DNA of 64,000 nt, from NCBI GenBank assembly GCA_030648295.1, contig JAUSID010000180.1:16613-80612 (forward strand), in the 5' to 3' direction. How positions within the stretch are numbered: the first letter of the stretch is position 1; every line of letters begins with the position of its first letter. The translations under genes were made by a program, and so were the position numbers. Under the pieces are notes generated by a model. It was not told where the DNA came from, did not search any database, and worked only from the letters and a program-made list of their open reading frames with translations. Positions 1-10,000 of this stretch are shown piece after piece. This DNA is from Opitutaceae bacterium (GTDB lineage Bacteria; Verrucomicrobiota; Verrucomicrobiia; Opitutales; Opitutaceae).

Positions 1-71
1 TCACTTTTTGCTCACAAGTTGTTCACAAGGGTGGCCACTGAGTCCGCTGGCATATTCCTTCGCTTGATTCT

Positions 72-86
72 GTAGCAGTTTGCTAC
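72..86. promoter_or_regulatory. Candidate operator of the toxin-antitoxin pair
   Basis: A perfect inverted repeat, GTAGCA-GTT-TGCTAC, ends 12 bases before the antitoxin start. Type II antitoxins usually repress their own promoter through such short palindromes. The autoregulatory role is inferred from position only. Confidence 0.4.
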
Positions 87-98
87 GATAGGTGTGGC

Positions 99-488
99 AT
101 GGCAGCAACAACTCCACTCTGTTTCGATAGCGCGTTCGTGAATGAAGCCCGGTCCTCGGCCACGCTCATGGATCGTTCGGTAACCGCCCAAGTCGAGTTC
201 TGGGCCAAACTGGGTCGCGTCGCCGAAGCAGTATTTGCGCACGACCGCATCAGGTTGCTCAAGGAAACGGGTCGCGTGCAGGACCTGGTCAGCCTGTTGG
301 CGAAGGTGGACACCCCGGAGGGGCGCGAACTCGCCAAGGCCGAAATCGGGCGCCACGGCACACCCATTTATGGCACCGACCCGGCGCATCCCGGACTCAT
401 CGTCCAAAAGCTGCCTGACGGCACCAAGCGCCTCGGCAGGTTCGTCAACCGGCAGTTCATGGCCGTGAAAGAAAGCGCCGCTCGCTGA
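99..488 (+). CDS. ParD-like antitoxin of a zeta-type toxin-antitoxin system
   Basis: A 129-residue protein. Its first ~50 residues (FDSAFVNEARSSATL, then SVTAQVEFWAKLGRVAE) match the ParD-like antitoxin pattern, a ribbon-helix-helix type DNA-binding segment. The remainder is longer than a minimal ParD and probably forms the toxin-neutralising part (for example the stretch from GRHGTPIYGTD to GRFVNRQFM). The stop codon overlaps the start of the zeta toxin gene in a TGATG arrangement, which indicates translational coupling. A palindrome just upstream may be its operator. The family call rests on residue pattern and gene pairing; no database search was made. An unrelated small DNA-binding protein is the alternative. 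Confidence 0.65.
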   Translation: MAATTPLCFDSAFVNEARSSATLMDRSVTAQVEFWAKLGRVAEAVFAHDRIRLLKETGRVQDLVSLLAKVDTPEGRELAKAEIGRHGTPIYGTDPAHPGLIVQKLPDGTKRLGRFVNRQFMAVKESAAR

Positions 489-1054
489 TGCCGGCTCCAC
501 GCCTCATCTTTTTGGCCGGCCCGAATGGCGCTGGCAAATCGACCTATTACCGCACATTTCTCAGCACGTCGGGCCTCCAGTTTGTCAATGCGGATGAACT
601 CACTCGCAAGCTCGGCGTCCCCAACACCGAGGCGGCGAAATTCGCTGATGGCGCGCGGGACGCACTCCTGGCGAGCGGGGAATCGTTCATCACCGAGACT
701 GTTTTCTCAGATCCGGTGGGCGCGAAGCTCAATTTTCTGCGCCGGGCGATTGCAGCCGGCTACGATGTCCAGGTTCACTTCATCGGCATCTCGGGGGTTC
801 CGCTTTCCGAGGCACGCGTGATGCAGCGAGTGGCGCAGGGTGGCCACGACGTTCCTTCAGACCGGCTTGAGCGGCGCTTCCACCAGTCGCTTCGGAACCT
901 CGCCGAAGCTACCACCTTTGTCCCGGACGTGCGCGTGTTCGACAACTCCGACATCGACCAACCCTTCCGCCTCGTGCTCCGCACTGAACGAGGGCAAATC
1001 ATGTTCCGCGCGCATCCGTGCCCTGAATGGCTCGCGGCGGTCGCTCGCGCCTGA
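488..1054 (+). CDS. Zeta toxin family P-loop kinase
   Basis: A 188-residue P-loop protein of zeta/PezT type. It has Walker A GPNGAGKSTYY (Lys17), then FVNADELTR with the Asp expected in zeta enzymes, then SFITETVFSD with the acidic residue near Glu70. A later segment (GGHDVPSDRLERRFHQSLRNL) supplies the arginines that bind nucleotide in this family. Characterised zeta toxins phosphorylate UDP-N-acetylglucosamine and block cell-wall synthesis. The substrate here is inferred from family. Length is normal and all key motifs are present, so it looks active. It is translationally coupled to the antitoxin and convergent with kup. Confidence 0.75.
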   Translation: MPAPRLIFLAGPNGAGKSTYYRTFLSTSGLQFVNADELTRKLGVPNTEAAKFADGARDALLASGESFITETVFSDPVGAKLNFLRRAIAAGYDVQVHFIGISGVPLSEARVMQRVAQGGHDVPSDRLERRFHQSLRNLAEATTFVPDVRVFDNSDIDQPFRLVLRTERGQIMFRAHPCPEWLAAVARA

Positions 1055-1114
1055 CCGCCGACGTTTCCGGGAGGATTTTTAAAAACTCAGATGATGTGGT
1101 CCTCCGGCGGCGCG

Positions 1115-3007
1115 TCAGAGGTGCACGGGCAGGCCGATTTCAATGATCTGGGATGGCGGAATCTTGTAGTAATCTTTCGCCGGTCGCGCGTTTCGGCTCA
1201 GGAAACCATAAAAATGTTTCTGCCACTCCGGCATCCGGGCGTCGCCGCCACCCATGATCATCTCACGATTGAAGATATAGGTCGCCGCGGCGGGATTGAT
1301 CGGGACTCCGCGCTCCGCGACTTGCTGGAGGAGGGCCGTGGCGTCGGGCGATTCCATGTATCCGTATCGACCGATCACGCGCCAGATCCCTTCGCCGATC
1401 TCAATCAACTCGAGTCGCTCCGTCTCGGCGACGTGAGGCAGCTCGATCGTGCTCAGGCTCAGCAGGAGCACGGTTTCATGCAGCGCCCGGTTCGACTTCA
1501 CGTGGTGCAGCAGTGCAATCGGGGTGCCGTGCGGCGATCCGGCCATGAATACCGCGGCGCCAGACACTCGCGTGATGCGCTTGCTGCGGGCGATGCCGGT
1601 CAGCTCCGGCTCGGTGACGCTGCTGCCATAAACGCGCCGATAGATTTCCGACCGGCCCACCTTCCACGTGTGCATGGTTGCCAGCACGACCACGCCAATC
1701 GCGAGCGGAAACCAGCCGCCCTCGTGAATTTTGCGCGCGTTCGCGCCGAAAAAACCGAGGTCCACCAGCAGAAACGCAGCGCAGATGGCGCCCGCCTTCC
1801 AGGGGTTCCAGCGCCACCGCTTCGCCACGACGAGATAGAACGCGATCGTTGTGATCGCCATCGTCCCCGTGACGGCGATGCCGTAGGCGGCCGCGAGATT
1901 GGCCGTCGACGAGAAGAGCAACACCGTGGCGATTGACCCGATGGCCAGCGCCTGATTGACGAACGGCACGTAAATCTGTCCGGCATGCTCCGCGTTCGTA
2001 TGCGCGATGCGGAGACGCGGAAAATAGCCGAGTTGAATCGCCTGGCGCGTGAGCGAATAGGCGCCGGAAATCAGCGCCTGGCTGGCGATAATCGCGGCGG
2101 CGAAGGAAAGTCCAGTCAGCGCGGCGCGCGGGAATCCCGGCGGAGCGAGCGCGAAGAACGGGTTCTCCGCGCCCTGCGGATGCGCGAGGAGAAACGCGCC
2201 CTGGCCGAAATAATTCAGCAGGAGCCCGGGAAACGCCGCGCCATACCACGCCCACGCAATGTATTTCCGGCTGAAGTGTCCCATGTCCGCGTAGAGTGCT
2301 TCCGCACCGGTGATCGTCAGCACGACGGCACCGAGCAACGCCGCAATTTCCACCGGCCGGTGCTTGAGCAATGCGAGTCCGTAGCCCGGGTTGACCGCGC
2401 GGAGCACGCCGGGGTTGTGCGCCAGGTGCCAGATCCCGAACCCGGCGAGCGTGCCGAACCAGAGCAGCATCACGGGCCCGAACACGCTGCCAATCCGGTG
2501 CGTGCCCTTGTGCTGAAACCAGAAGAGCACGGCGAGAATCCCGGCGGCGACTCCAGGAACCAGATGCTCGAAGGCTGGGTTGATTGCCGTGAGACCCTCG
2601 GCTGCGCCCAGCACCGATATCGCGGGCGTGATGACACCATCGCCGTAGAGCAACGCCGCGCCGATTAGGATCAACACGACCGTGATGCTCATGCCTCTTT
2701 CCTGGGGCGCCGTCCGCGTCTGCAGGAGCGCCAGAAGCGCAAAGATGCCGCCCTCGCCGTCATTGTCCGCCCGCGTAACGAACATGAGGTACTTCACGCA
2801 CACGACGATCACCAGCGCCCAGAACATCAGGGAGAGAATGCCCAGCACGCCCGCGGTCGGATCGATGCCGGCCGGCAGGTGATCACGACACTCCTTCATC
2901 GTGTAAAGCGGGCTCGTTCCGATATCGCCGAACACCACGCCCAGCGCCCCGAGGCTCAGGACGAGTTTGGCGCGGACGCTGAGCGGCGAAGGGGCCGGAG
3001 GGTTCAT
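1115..3007 (-). CDS. kup: Low-affinity potassium transporter Kup
   Basis: A 630-residue protein that takes up K+ by proton symport across the inner membrane. The N-terminus carries the Kup signature (LGALGVVFGDIGTSPLYT, followed by MKECRD), and YGDGVITPAISVLGA is the conserved second block. About twelve hydrophobic segments fill the first ~430 residues. The hydrophilic C-terminal tail after TMHTWKVGRSEIYRR is the cytoplasmic domain. Length matches the family. It is divergent from kdpD-kdpE, which suggests that two K+ control modules sit together. Between them lies a palindromic repeat rather than an obvious shared promoter. No frameshift or missing motif was seen. Confidence 0.93.
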   Translation of the reverse strand: MNPPAPSPLSVRAKLVLSLGALGVVFGDIGTSPLYTMKECRDHLPAGIDPTAGVLGILSLMFWALVIVVCVKYLMFVTRADNDGEGGIFALLALLQTRTAPQERGMSITVVLILIGAALLYGDGVITPAISVLGAAEGLTAINPAFEHLVPGVAAGILAVLFWFQHKGTHRIGSVFGPVMLLWFGTLAGFGIWHLAHNPGVLRAVNPGYGLALLKHRPVEIAALLGAVVLTITGAEALYADMGHFSRKYIAWAWYGAAFPGLLLNYFGQGAFLLAHPQGAENPFFALAPPGFPRAALTGLSFAAAIIASQALISGAYSLTRQAIQLGYFPRLRIAHTNAEHAGQIYVPFVNQALAIGSIATVLLFSSTANLAAAYGIAVTGTMAITTIAFYLVVAKRWRWNPWKAGAICAAFLLVDLGFFGANARKIHEGGWFPLAIGVVVLATMHTWKVGRSEIYRRVYGSSVTEPELTGIARSKRITRVSGAAVFMAGSPHGTPIALLHHVKSNRALHETVLLLSLSTIELPHVAETERLELIEIGEGIWRVIGRYGYMESPDATALLQQVAERGVPINPAAATYIFNREMIMGGGDARMPEWQKHFYGFLSRNARPAKDYYKIPPSQIIEIGLPVHL

Positions 3008-3232
3008 GGAACGAATAACTATCCGCGACCCCGACCACGAGGACCAAGCAGTTTCGCGGGTCTTAGCGAAATCTTAGCGTCTTTGCCCCGGGTCTTAATG
3101 CCATGAAGGCGCCCCCATCGATCGGCCAGAGCCGCGAACTGCCGGATGCTCGCGTCCGCTCGCCTTCTGGTTCACTTGATGCGATCACCCGCGCTGCAGC
3201 CGCGATCGCACGACATGTGTTCGAGCTCATGG

Positions 3233-3401
3233 CGCAAATCAGGTTTTGAGCGCGCCCACGTGATCCGGCGTGGCACGGGCGTCTCGCCCGTGGGTTTGTG
3301 AGTGGCATGGGCTTCCAGCCCATGATTTGGCGGCGCTCCGCGCCGTCCACGGGCGGGACGCCCGTGCCACTTTTCAAACCGCTCAAAACCTGATTTGCGC
3401 C
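3233..3401. repeat. 169-bp nested palindromic repeat between kup and kdpD
   Basis: The ends are a perfect 21-bp inverted repeat (3233-3253 and 3381-3401). Inside lies a second inverted pair, ACGGGCGTCTCGCCCGT near 3283 and its counterpart near 3349. The inner motif belongs to a repeat type seen elsewhere in the window (for example 19457, 27184, 27459, 60176). No coding potential. The transcript could fold into a long hairpin, and the DNA could be a MITE-like element. Confidence 0.8.
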
Positions 3402-3465
3402 GAACTCGGGAGCGGCCGGGCGACGCTTGCACCGGCAATCCACTCGACCCAACGTCGACGACTCG

Positions 3466-6135
3466 ATGCCCGAGCGCCGACCCAATTCCGACGCGCTGCT
3501 GGCTTCCGTCGGCCGGGAGGAAGCGCGTCCCCGGCGCGGACGGTTGAAGGTGTTTTTCGGGATGTGCCCGGGGGTGGGCAAGACCTACGCCATGCTCCGG
3601 GCCGCGCAGCAGGAACTCCTCGATCGCGTCGATGTGATCGTCGGAGTCGTGGAAACACATGGCCGGTCCGAAACCGAGGCGCTCCTCGTCGGGTTGCCGG
3701 TCATGCCGCGGAAGCAAATCGAACACCGCGGCATCACGCTGACCGAGTTCGATCTCGAGTCCGTCCTGGCCAGCAAGCCGCGGCTCGTGCTTGTCGACGC
3801 GCTCGCGCATGCGAACGTGCCGGGCTCCCGGCATCGCAGGCGCTATCAGGATGTCACGGAGCTGCTGGACGCGGGCATCGATGTTTTCACGACGCTCAAT
3901 GTCCAGCACCTCGAAAGCCGCGCCGATGCCGTGCGGCAGATCAGCGGTGTCCCGGTGCAGGAAACGGTGCCCGATTCGGTCATCGAACTGGCGGAGCAAA
4001 TCGAGCTGGTCGATCTCACGCCCGTGGCGCTGCGCGAGCGACTCGCCGACGGCAAGGTCCATCTCGGCGACGGTGCGGCCACGGCGGCGGAAAACTTTTT
4101 CAAGGAGACGAACCTGACGGCGCTCCGTGAACTCGCCCTTCGGTTCGTCGCCGAGCGCGTGGACAAGCAACTCCGCGAATTGCGGGCCACCGGAGCGCCG
4201 CATGCCGTCTGGCGTTCCGGTGAACGGCTGCTCGTCGCGGTAGGGCCGAGTCCGTTCTCCACCCAACTCGTCCGCTGGACGCGCCGGATGGCGGCGGCGC
4301 AGGCCGCCGCCTGGATGGCCGTCAGTGTCGAGTCGTCCCGGCAGCTTGCCGCTGAAGCACGTCGCCGCCTGGAACAGAATCTTGCGCTCGCGCGCGAACT
4401 CGGGGCCGAGATTGTCGTGACGCACGACGAGGACGTTGCCGAGGCGCTGGTGCGCGTCGCGCTCCAGCACAACGCCACCCAAATCGTCGTCGGCAAGCCC
4501 CGCACGCCACGCCTGCTGAATGTTCTTCGGGGCGGGAGTCTCGTGGATCGTCTGCTGCGCCGGAGCGGTTCAATCGACATTTACGTTGTCCCGGGTGAAC
4601 GCGCCGCTGGCAAATCAACTGTCCACCTCGAATGGGAACCACCGCAACCGGCGCCGGCGCGCGAGTTCATCGAAGTGTTTGCCGCGCTCGCCGCCCTGTC
4701 GGTGGCGAGCTCGTTTCTTGTCAGCTATATCGGATATCTGGCCGTGGGTTTACTTTACCTGCTGGCCACGATTGCGCTGAGTCTGCGCGTTGGCCGCTGG
4801 CCCGTTCTGGTCGCCGGCGTCGTGAGCGCGCTGAGCTGGAATTTCCTTTTCATTCCGCCCGCCTTCACGTTTCAAATCGCGAAGTTCGAGGACGGCATGA
4901 TGTTCGCGACGTATTTCGCGGTCGCGCTCATCGCGGGACAGTTGACGGCGCGGATTCGCGACCAGGAACGGCATGAGCGACTGCGCGAAGAACGGGCCAT
5001 GGCGCTTTTTCATCTGACCCAGGCGCTCAGTGCCGCGCGCTCGCTCGATGAAGGTGTCTTCGCGGCTTTGCGACAGGCGGATGCGATTTTCAGTGGAAAA
5101 TCAGCTTTGCTGCTGGGCGGTTTGGATGACAACGCCCTCGCGTCACACTCCGCCAGTTCACTTGCTCTTTCCGACCAAGAGCGGGGAGTCGCGGATTGGG
5201 TCTGGCGAAACCGAAAAAAGGCCGGCCGCTTCACCGACACGCTGCCATCGGCGGAGGGGTTCCACGTTCCGCTGGTGCGGGAAGACACGGCACTGGGGGT
5301 TTTCGTGATTGCGGTCGCGACCGACACCATGCTCACGCTCGCCCAGCGTGATCTGGCCGAGAGCTTTGCCGCCCAGCTCGCCTTGCTGGTCGAGAGCGAG
5401 CAGTTCCGCGCCGCCCGTGAACGGGAGAAGTTGCTGGCCGAATCGGAGAAGCTGCACCACGCCCTGCTCGATGGGGTCTCGCACGAGCTGAAGACGCCGC
5501 TCGCCGTACTCCACAGCGCGGCGGAGAGCCTGCGGCAGGCGGACGAAGCGACCCGCGGCCAGCTCATCGACGAAATCCTGACGGCGACGCGCCGGTTGCA
5601 CCGGCTCGTCAACAATCTGCTCGATCAAACCCGGTTGGAATCAGGCGCCCTCAAGCCGAAACCCGACTGGTGTGATGTGCACGACCTCGTGAACGCCGCC
5701 CGTGAGGGGGTGGGGGATCTGCTCGCCGGGCATCCGTTGGAAACATCCATCCCATGCGACATGCCGCTTTTCCGCGCGGACTTCGCGCTGATGGAGCAGG
5801 TCATTGCGAACCTGTTCCTCAACGCGGCCCTGCACACGCCCGCGCAGACGCCGGTGTTTTTCGCCGCGGGGGTGGAGGGGGCGCGGCAGCGCGTGTTCTT
5901 CACCGTGGCCGATCGCGGGCCCGGGTTGCCGGCAACGATGCGCGATCGCTTGTTCAAGAAATTCCAACGCGGCGACGCGGCCCGCGCCGGCGGGCTCGGG
6001 CTCGGCCTGTCGATCATCAGCGGATTTGTGGCCGCGCAAGGCGGTGAAGTCGTCGCCGGCGAAAACCCCGGTGGTGGCGCCGTGTTCACCGTTTACCTTC
6101 CCCATGCGGCGCATGCCAGCGTGCCGAACGAATGA
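3466..6135 (+). CDS. kdpD: Sensor histidine kinase KdpD
   Basis: Full-length K+/turgor sensor, 889 residues. Domains in order: KdpD N-terminal ATP-binding domain with GMCPGVGKTYAML at ~32-44; universal-stress-like domain (~250-365); the four-helix DUF4118 membrane segment (~400-490); a GAF-like region; HisKA with the phospho-accepting His near residue 673 (GVSHELKTPLAVL); and an HATPase domain with N, G1 and G2 boxes (NLFLNAALH, DRGPGLP, GGLGLGLSI). A TTG codon 39 bases upstream (3427) is in frame, but the ATG at 3466 is preferred. The last four bases overlap kdpE. In other bacteria it controls kdpFABC, which is absent here, so its local target may be elsewhere or may be kup. Confidence 0.93.
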   Translation: MPERRPNSDALLASVGREEARPRRGRLKVFFGMCPGVGKTYAMLRAAQQELLDRVDVIVGVVETHGRSETEALLVGLPVMPRKQIEHRGITLTEFDLESVLASKPRLVLVDALAHANVPGSRHRRRYQDVTELLDAGIDVFTTLNVQHLESRADAVRQISGVPVQETVPDSVIELAEQIELVDLTPVALRERLADGKVHLGDGAATAAENFFKETNLTALRELALRFVAERVDKQLRELRATGAPHAVWRSGERLLVAVGPSPFSTQLVRWTRRMAAAQAAAWMAVSVESSRQLAAEARRRLEQNLALARELGAEIVVTHDEDVAEALVRVALQHNATQIVVGKPRTPRLLNVLRGGSLVDRLLRRSGSIDIYVVPGERAAGKSTVHLEWEPPQPAPAREFIEVFAALAALSVASSFLVSYIGYLAVGLLYLLATIALSLRVGRWPVLVAGVVSALSWNFLFIPPAFTFQIAKFEDGMMFATYFAVALIAGQLTARIRDQERHERLREERAMALFHLTQALSAARSLDEGVFAALRQADAIFSGKSALLLGGLDDNALASHSASSLALSDQERGVADWVWRNRKKAGRFTDTLPSAEGFHVPLVREDTALGVFVIAVATDTMLTLAQRDLAESFAAQLALLVESEQFRAAREREKLLAESEKLHHALLDGVSHELKTPLAVLHSAAESLRQADEATRGQLIDEILTATRRLHRLVNNLLDQTRLESGALKPKPDWCDVHDLVNAAREGVGDLLAGHPLETSIPCDMPLFRADFALMEQVIANLFLNAALHTPAQTPVFFAAGVEGARQRVFFTVADRGPGLPATMRDRLFKKFQRGDAARAGGLGLGLSIISGFVAAQGGEVVAGENPGGGAVFTVYLPHAAHASVPNE

Positions 6136-6830
6136 ATACGCCGCCGGCCAAGGGTGACATTCTGGTGATCGACGATGAGGTGCAGATTCGGCGATTATTG
6201 CGGATTACGCTCGAGTCGGCGGGCCATTCGGTGCGCGAGGTGGAAACCGGTCTGCTCGGTCTCGACGAGGTCGCGCGCCGCGCGCCCGATGCCATCATCC
6301 TCGACCTGGGCCTGCCCGACCTGCCGGGGCTCGAGGTTTTGCGCCGGCTGCGTGAGTGGTCGCGGGTGCCGGTGCTCGTGCTGACCGTGCTGGCCGCCGA
6401 GTCAGACAAGATCGCGGCGCTCGATGCCGGCGCCGACGATTATCTCACGAAGCCCTTTGGCGGAGGCGAACTCCTGGCGCGGCTCCGGGCCATCATGCGC
6501 CGCGCGCCCGGCGGGGAAGAACTCGCCGCCGTGACGTTCGGTGACATCACGGTGGACCTGGCTGCGCGGATCGTGCGCCGCCATGAAGCCGAGGTGAAAC
6601 TCACGCCGCGCGAATACGCGCTGTTGCGAATTCTCGTTGTCCACCGCGGCCGGGTGGTCACGCATCAACAAATCCTGCGTGAAGTCTGGGGACCGAAGTC
6701 CGAAGAGAACACGCATTATCTTCGCGTGCACATGACGCATCTGCGGCAAAAAATCGAAGCCGATCCGCACCAGCCGCGTCATCTTAAGACCGAATCCGGC
6801 ATTGGTTACCGCCTGGTCGAGGAGTGCTGA
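6132..6830 (+). CDS. kdpE: Response regulator KdpE
   Basis: A 232-residue OmpR-type regulator. The receiver domain has acidic residues IDDE at 14-17, phospho-acceptor Asp58 (IILDLGLPDLPGLEVL) and the conserved Lys in LTKPFGGGELL. The C-terminal winged helix includes KLTPREYALLRILVVHRGRV and ends GIGYRLVEEC. ATGA overlap with kdpD makes the two co-translated partners. KdpE activates K+ transport genes when phosphorylated by KdpD. About 190 bases follow before the convergent alpha-2-macroglobulin gene, with nothing recognisable in them. Confidence 0.93.
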   Translation: MNTPPAKGDILVIDDEVQIRRLLRITLESAGHSVREVETGLLGLDEVARRAPDAIILDLGLPDLPGLEVLRRLREWSRVPVLVLTVLAAESDKIAALDAGADDYLTKPFGGGELLARLRAIMRRAPGGEELAAVTFGDITVDLAARIVRRHEAEVKLTPREYALLRILVVHRGRVVTHQQILREVWGPKSEENTHYLRVHMTHLRQKIEADPHQPRHLKTESGIGYRLVEEC

Positions 6831-7023
6831 TGAGCCCGACGCGGTGCGCACGCTTGCGCGTTTTCAAACGGGTCGGATTGGGAACGCGTCAAATTGAGGC
6901 AAAGCTTGACGATAGTTCGAATACTCACACCTCCCGGGACGCTGATCGGTCGCGCGAGCCAGCGTCGCGTGCTGCAAAGGGCAGCGAGCAGGAACGGCTT
7001 CACTATGGATCAATGAGCCGATT

Positions 7024-10000
7024 TCACCTGACCTCCACGGGGATGTTCTCGGAGTGGCTGTTGAACTCGGGGGCGTACATGCACTGGATCTCGGCGAGGC
7101 CTGTCTGGTACCGCCCCTTTAGCTGCACCCGGGTGGAGTATTCGAAAACGTAGACCCCCTTCGGGAGGTAATCGATGAAGAAGTGGGAGGCGGTGTCGCG
7201 GGTGGACTCGTAGTAGGCGAGGCCGTCCTGATGGCGATAGCGGCTCAGCACGTTGACGGGTTCGGTGCCGCTGCCGCGTTGGTCTTTCAGGTGGACGTAC
7301 TCCATGTCACGGTCCGTGCGGAGTTCGAGGCGGACCACGAGTTCGTCGCCGACCGCGACCGGGCCGGTGACCGCCTTCAGCACCGGGCCCTTGCCGGTCG
7401 TCTCTTTGATGAAAAGGAACTTTTTCAATTTCAGCGGGGTGCCCTCGTGCGGGGTGATTTTGGCGACGTCCTCGAGGTACTGCCAGTGGATGCTGCCCCA
7501 GCTCACGCCGTCGTCGTGTTTCTTGACCGTGATCTGGCCCATCGCGGGCTTGATCGTAGTGGCGCCGAACTTCGTTTGATAGAAACCGGTGCCGGCCTCC
7601 ACCTTCTCGGGCTTGATCGTTTGCCCCGCGAGCGCGACCTCGACGAGAGAGTCACTGGACAGCAGCTTGCTGCCGCGCAGCAGGAGGCCGTAGATGGCAT
7701 CGGCGGTCGCCTTGGTGGTCTTCCAGTCCTGCGTCTGCTTTTGTTTCAGCAACCAGACTTTGCAGTCCTCCACCGCTCCGGTGTCGTTGGTCACCTCGGC
7801 AAAGGCCTCGATCATCAGTGCCTGCGTCTCAATCGGCGCGCGGTACCACCACCAGCTCAGTTCGGTGTCGCGCCAGAACCGGCCGAGTTCCGCGTCGGTG
7901 ACGCTGCGCTCCTTGAGGGAGGTCATGATCGCGCGTGGCACGTCGGCGTCGCCGAAACGCTGCAGCGCGAGGGCGAGATGCGCCTGGCTCTGGCAGGAGT
8001 CCAGCTTGACCCAGAATTTGCGCGACTGGCCGAGGAAAAAATCGACGGCTGCTCGGTGCGTCTCGGCCACGGGCTGGTCGGCGAGGAAGAAGCTGCGGCC
8101 GTAGAGATAGAGGGCGTCGAGGTAGCTCGGAACATAGTCCATCGGGTTTGAGCCCTGGAGAATTTTGCGGTGGCGTTCGGTCATCCAGGCGTCGAGCGCA
8201 GTGAGCGATTTGACGGCGGGCTTGGCATCGAGGGTCACGCCGAGGTGCCGTAGCCGGCCGAAACCGGTCATGATATAGAGACTGATATATTCGCTGGAGG
8301 GGCCGCCGGGGAACCACGGCCACAGCCCGTCGCCGCGTTGTCGCTCGGCGAGGGTGCGCAGGCCGCGCGCGGTCTCCTCGTCGAGACGGTTGGCCTCGAA
8401 CAGCAGTCCGACATTTCGGCGGGCCTCGCCCTCGGCCTTCGCCTGACGGAGCCACGGCGTCTCCTCGATCATCACCGATTTCAGGTCTTGGTTTTTCTCC
8501 AGAGGACTGTCGAGGGCAGGCGTGTTTTTCCAAAGATCGAAGATGCGGCGGATCTTCGGGTCGGAACTGGCGATGTGCCGGGCGAGCGCGTTGGCGTAGA
8601 GCCGGTTGAAGACCTGCTCGCTGCACTCGTACGGATACTCCATCAAATACGGCAGCGCCATCACGGCGTACCACGCGGGCTGCGAAGTCATCTGCACAGT
8701 GAGCAACTGGTGCCGCAACGTGTTGGAGGAGCCGGACCCGAGGAGTTTCGCGAACGCAAACTCCTTCGTGGACTGGCCGCGGATGGGCAGCGGGAGCGAC
8801 TCCGCGACGAGGATACGGCGGCTGAGGACCGGCAAGAAACCTTCCTCGCCATCGCTGGACGACGCGGTGGCGGCGACGGCCTTGTAGGTGAGAAAGCCGA
8901 GGCCGTCAGGCACCGCGATGCGCCACGAGAAGCTCCGCGACTGTTTGGCCGGGAGCTCGAAGGTTTGCTCGGGGGCGCGATGGCCGAGGGCGACGTCCAC
9001 CGACGCCACCGTCGCGGCGTCGGCGAAGGTGAGCTTCACGGTGCCAGTCTGCGGGCGGTCGGTCCGGTTGCTGACCTTGACGGTGAACTCGAGCTCGTCG
9101 CCCTCGCGCACGAAACGCGGCGGGTTCGGCTCGACCATGAGGTCCTTGGCGGTGACAGCCTTGTCGGTGAGGAAACCGGCGCGCAGTTCCTTGTCGTGGG
9201 CGAAGCCGAGGAATTTCCACTCGGTCAGCGCCTCGGGCATGGTAAACGTGAGATGCACCGTGCCGTCCTTCTTCGCGAGCAGGTGGGGAATGAAGAACGC
9301 GGTTTCGCTCAGGTTCTTGCGGGCAGTAATCTGGGTGAGATCAGGCTTCGCGGGCGCCGGGGCCACGGGAGCCGGCCCGGGGGCCATAGCGGCCATCGCC
9401 ATCGGCGCGGACGCCATGATTGCCATGGCATTGCCCGTTCGCTCCGCGCTAACCACGAACGCATCAAGTCTGACCTCGCCATCATTCATTACTGCGCCAC
9501 CGACGGCTCCCAGAGTTCGACCGAGCCCACCAAAGCCCCAGCCCCAAAGGCTGGCGATAATCTCCGGGGGGTAGGCGCGATAGCGCCAGTTGGGCTCGCG
9601 ACCGGCTGGGCCGTCCCAGCCATCGACAATGCGGAAGGGGCGGACGCTGTTCTGCAATTCGGCGGAGATGCGGCCGAATTCCCAGCGAAAGACCGGAAAG
9701 GCCTGGGGCCACGAGTGCGGCGCGTACTGGTCGAGCGAGGCATCATAGAGCGCGGCGACCATCTCGGCCACGCGGCCCTTGGCGTCGGGGCCGGACACGG
9801 TGGCCGTCCAGGTCTCCCGCTGGCCCGGGACGAGCTTTGAACGAAAACTTTCCCACTTCACAGTGAGTTGTTTGTTCGACCACGGCACTGTAACGATGCG
9901 CTCGTTAAGGTAGGCGCGGTTTTCGCGGACGTAGGTGACGCGCACGGTGAACCCGCCGCGCATCTCCGGGGTGACGGGCAGCTCGATCCGCTCCTGGGTC

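Noticed and set aside
6831..7023. Small gene between kdpE and the alpha-2-macroglobulin
   Set aside because: Short frames only, no ribosome site or recognisable protein; treated as a spacer.
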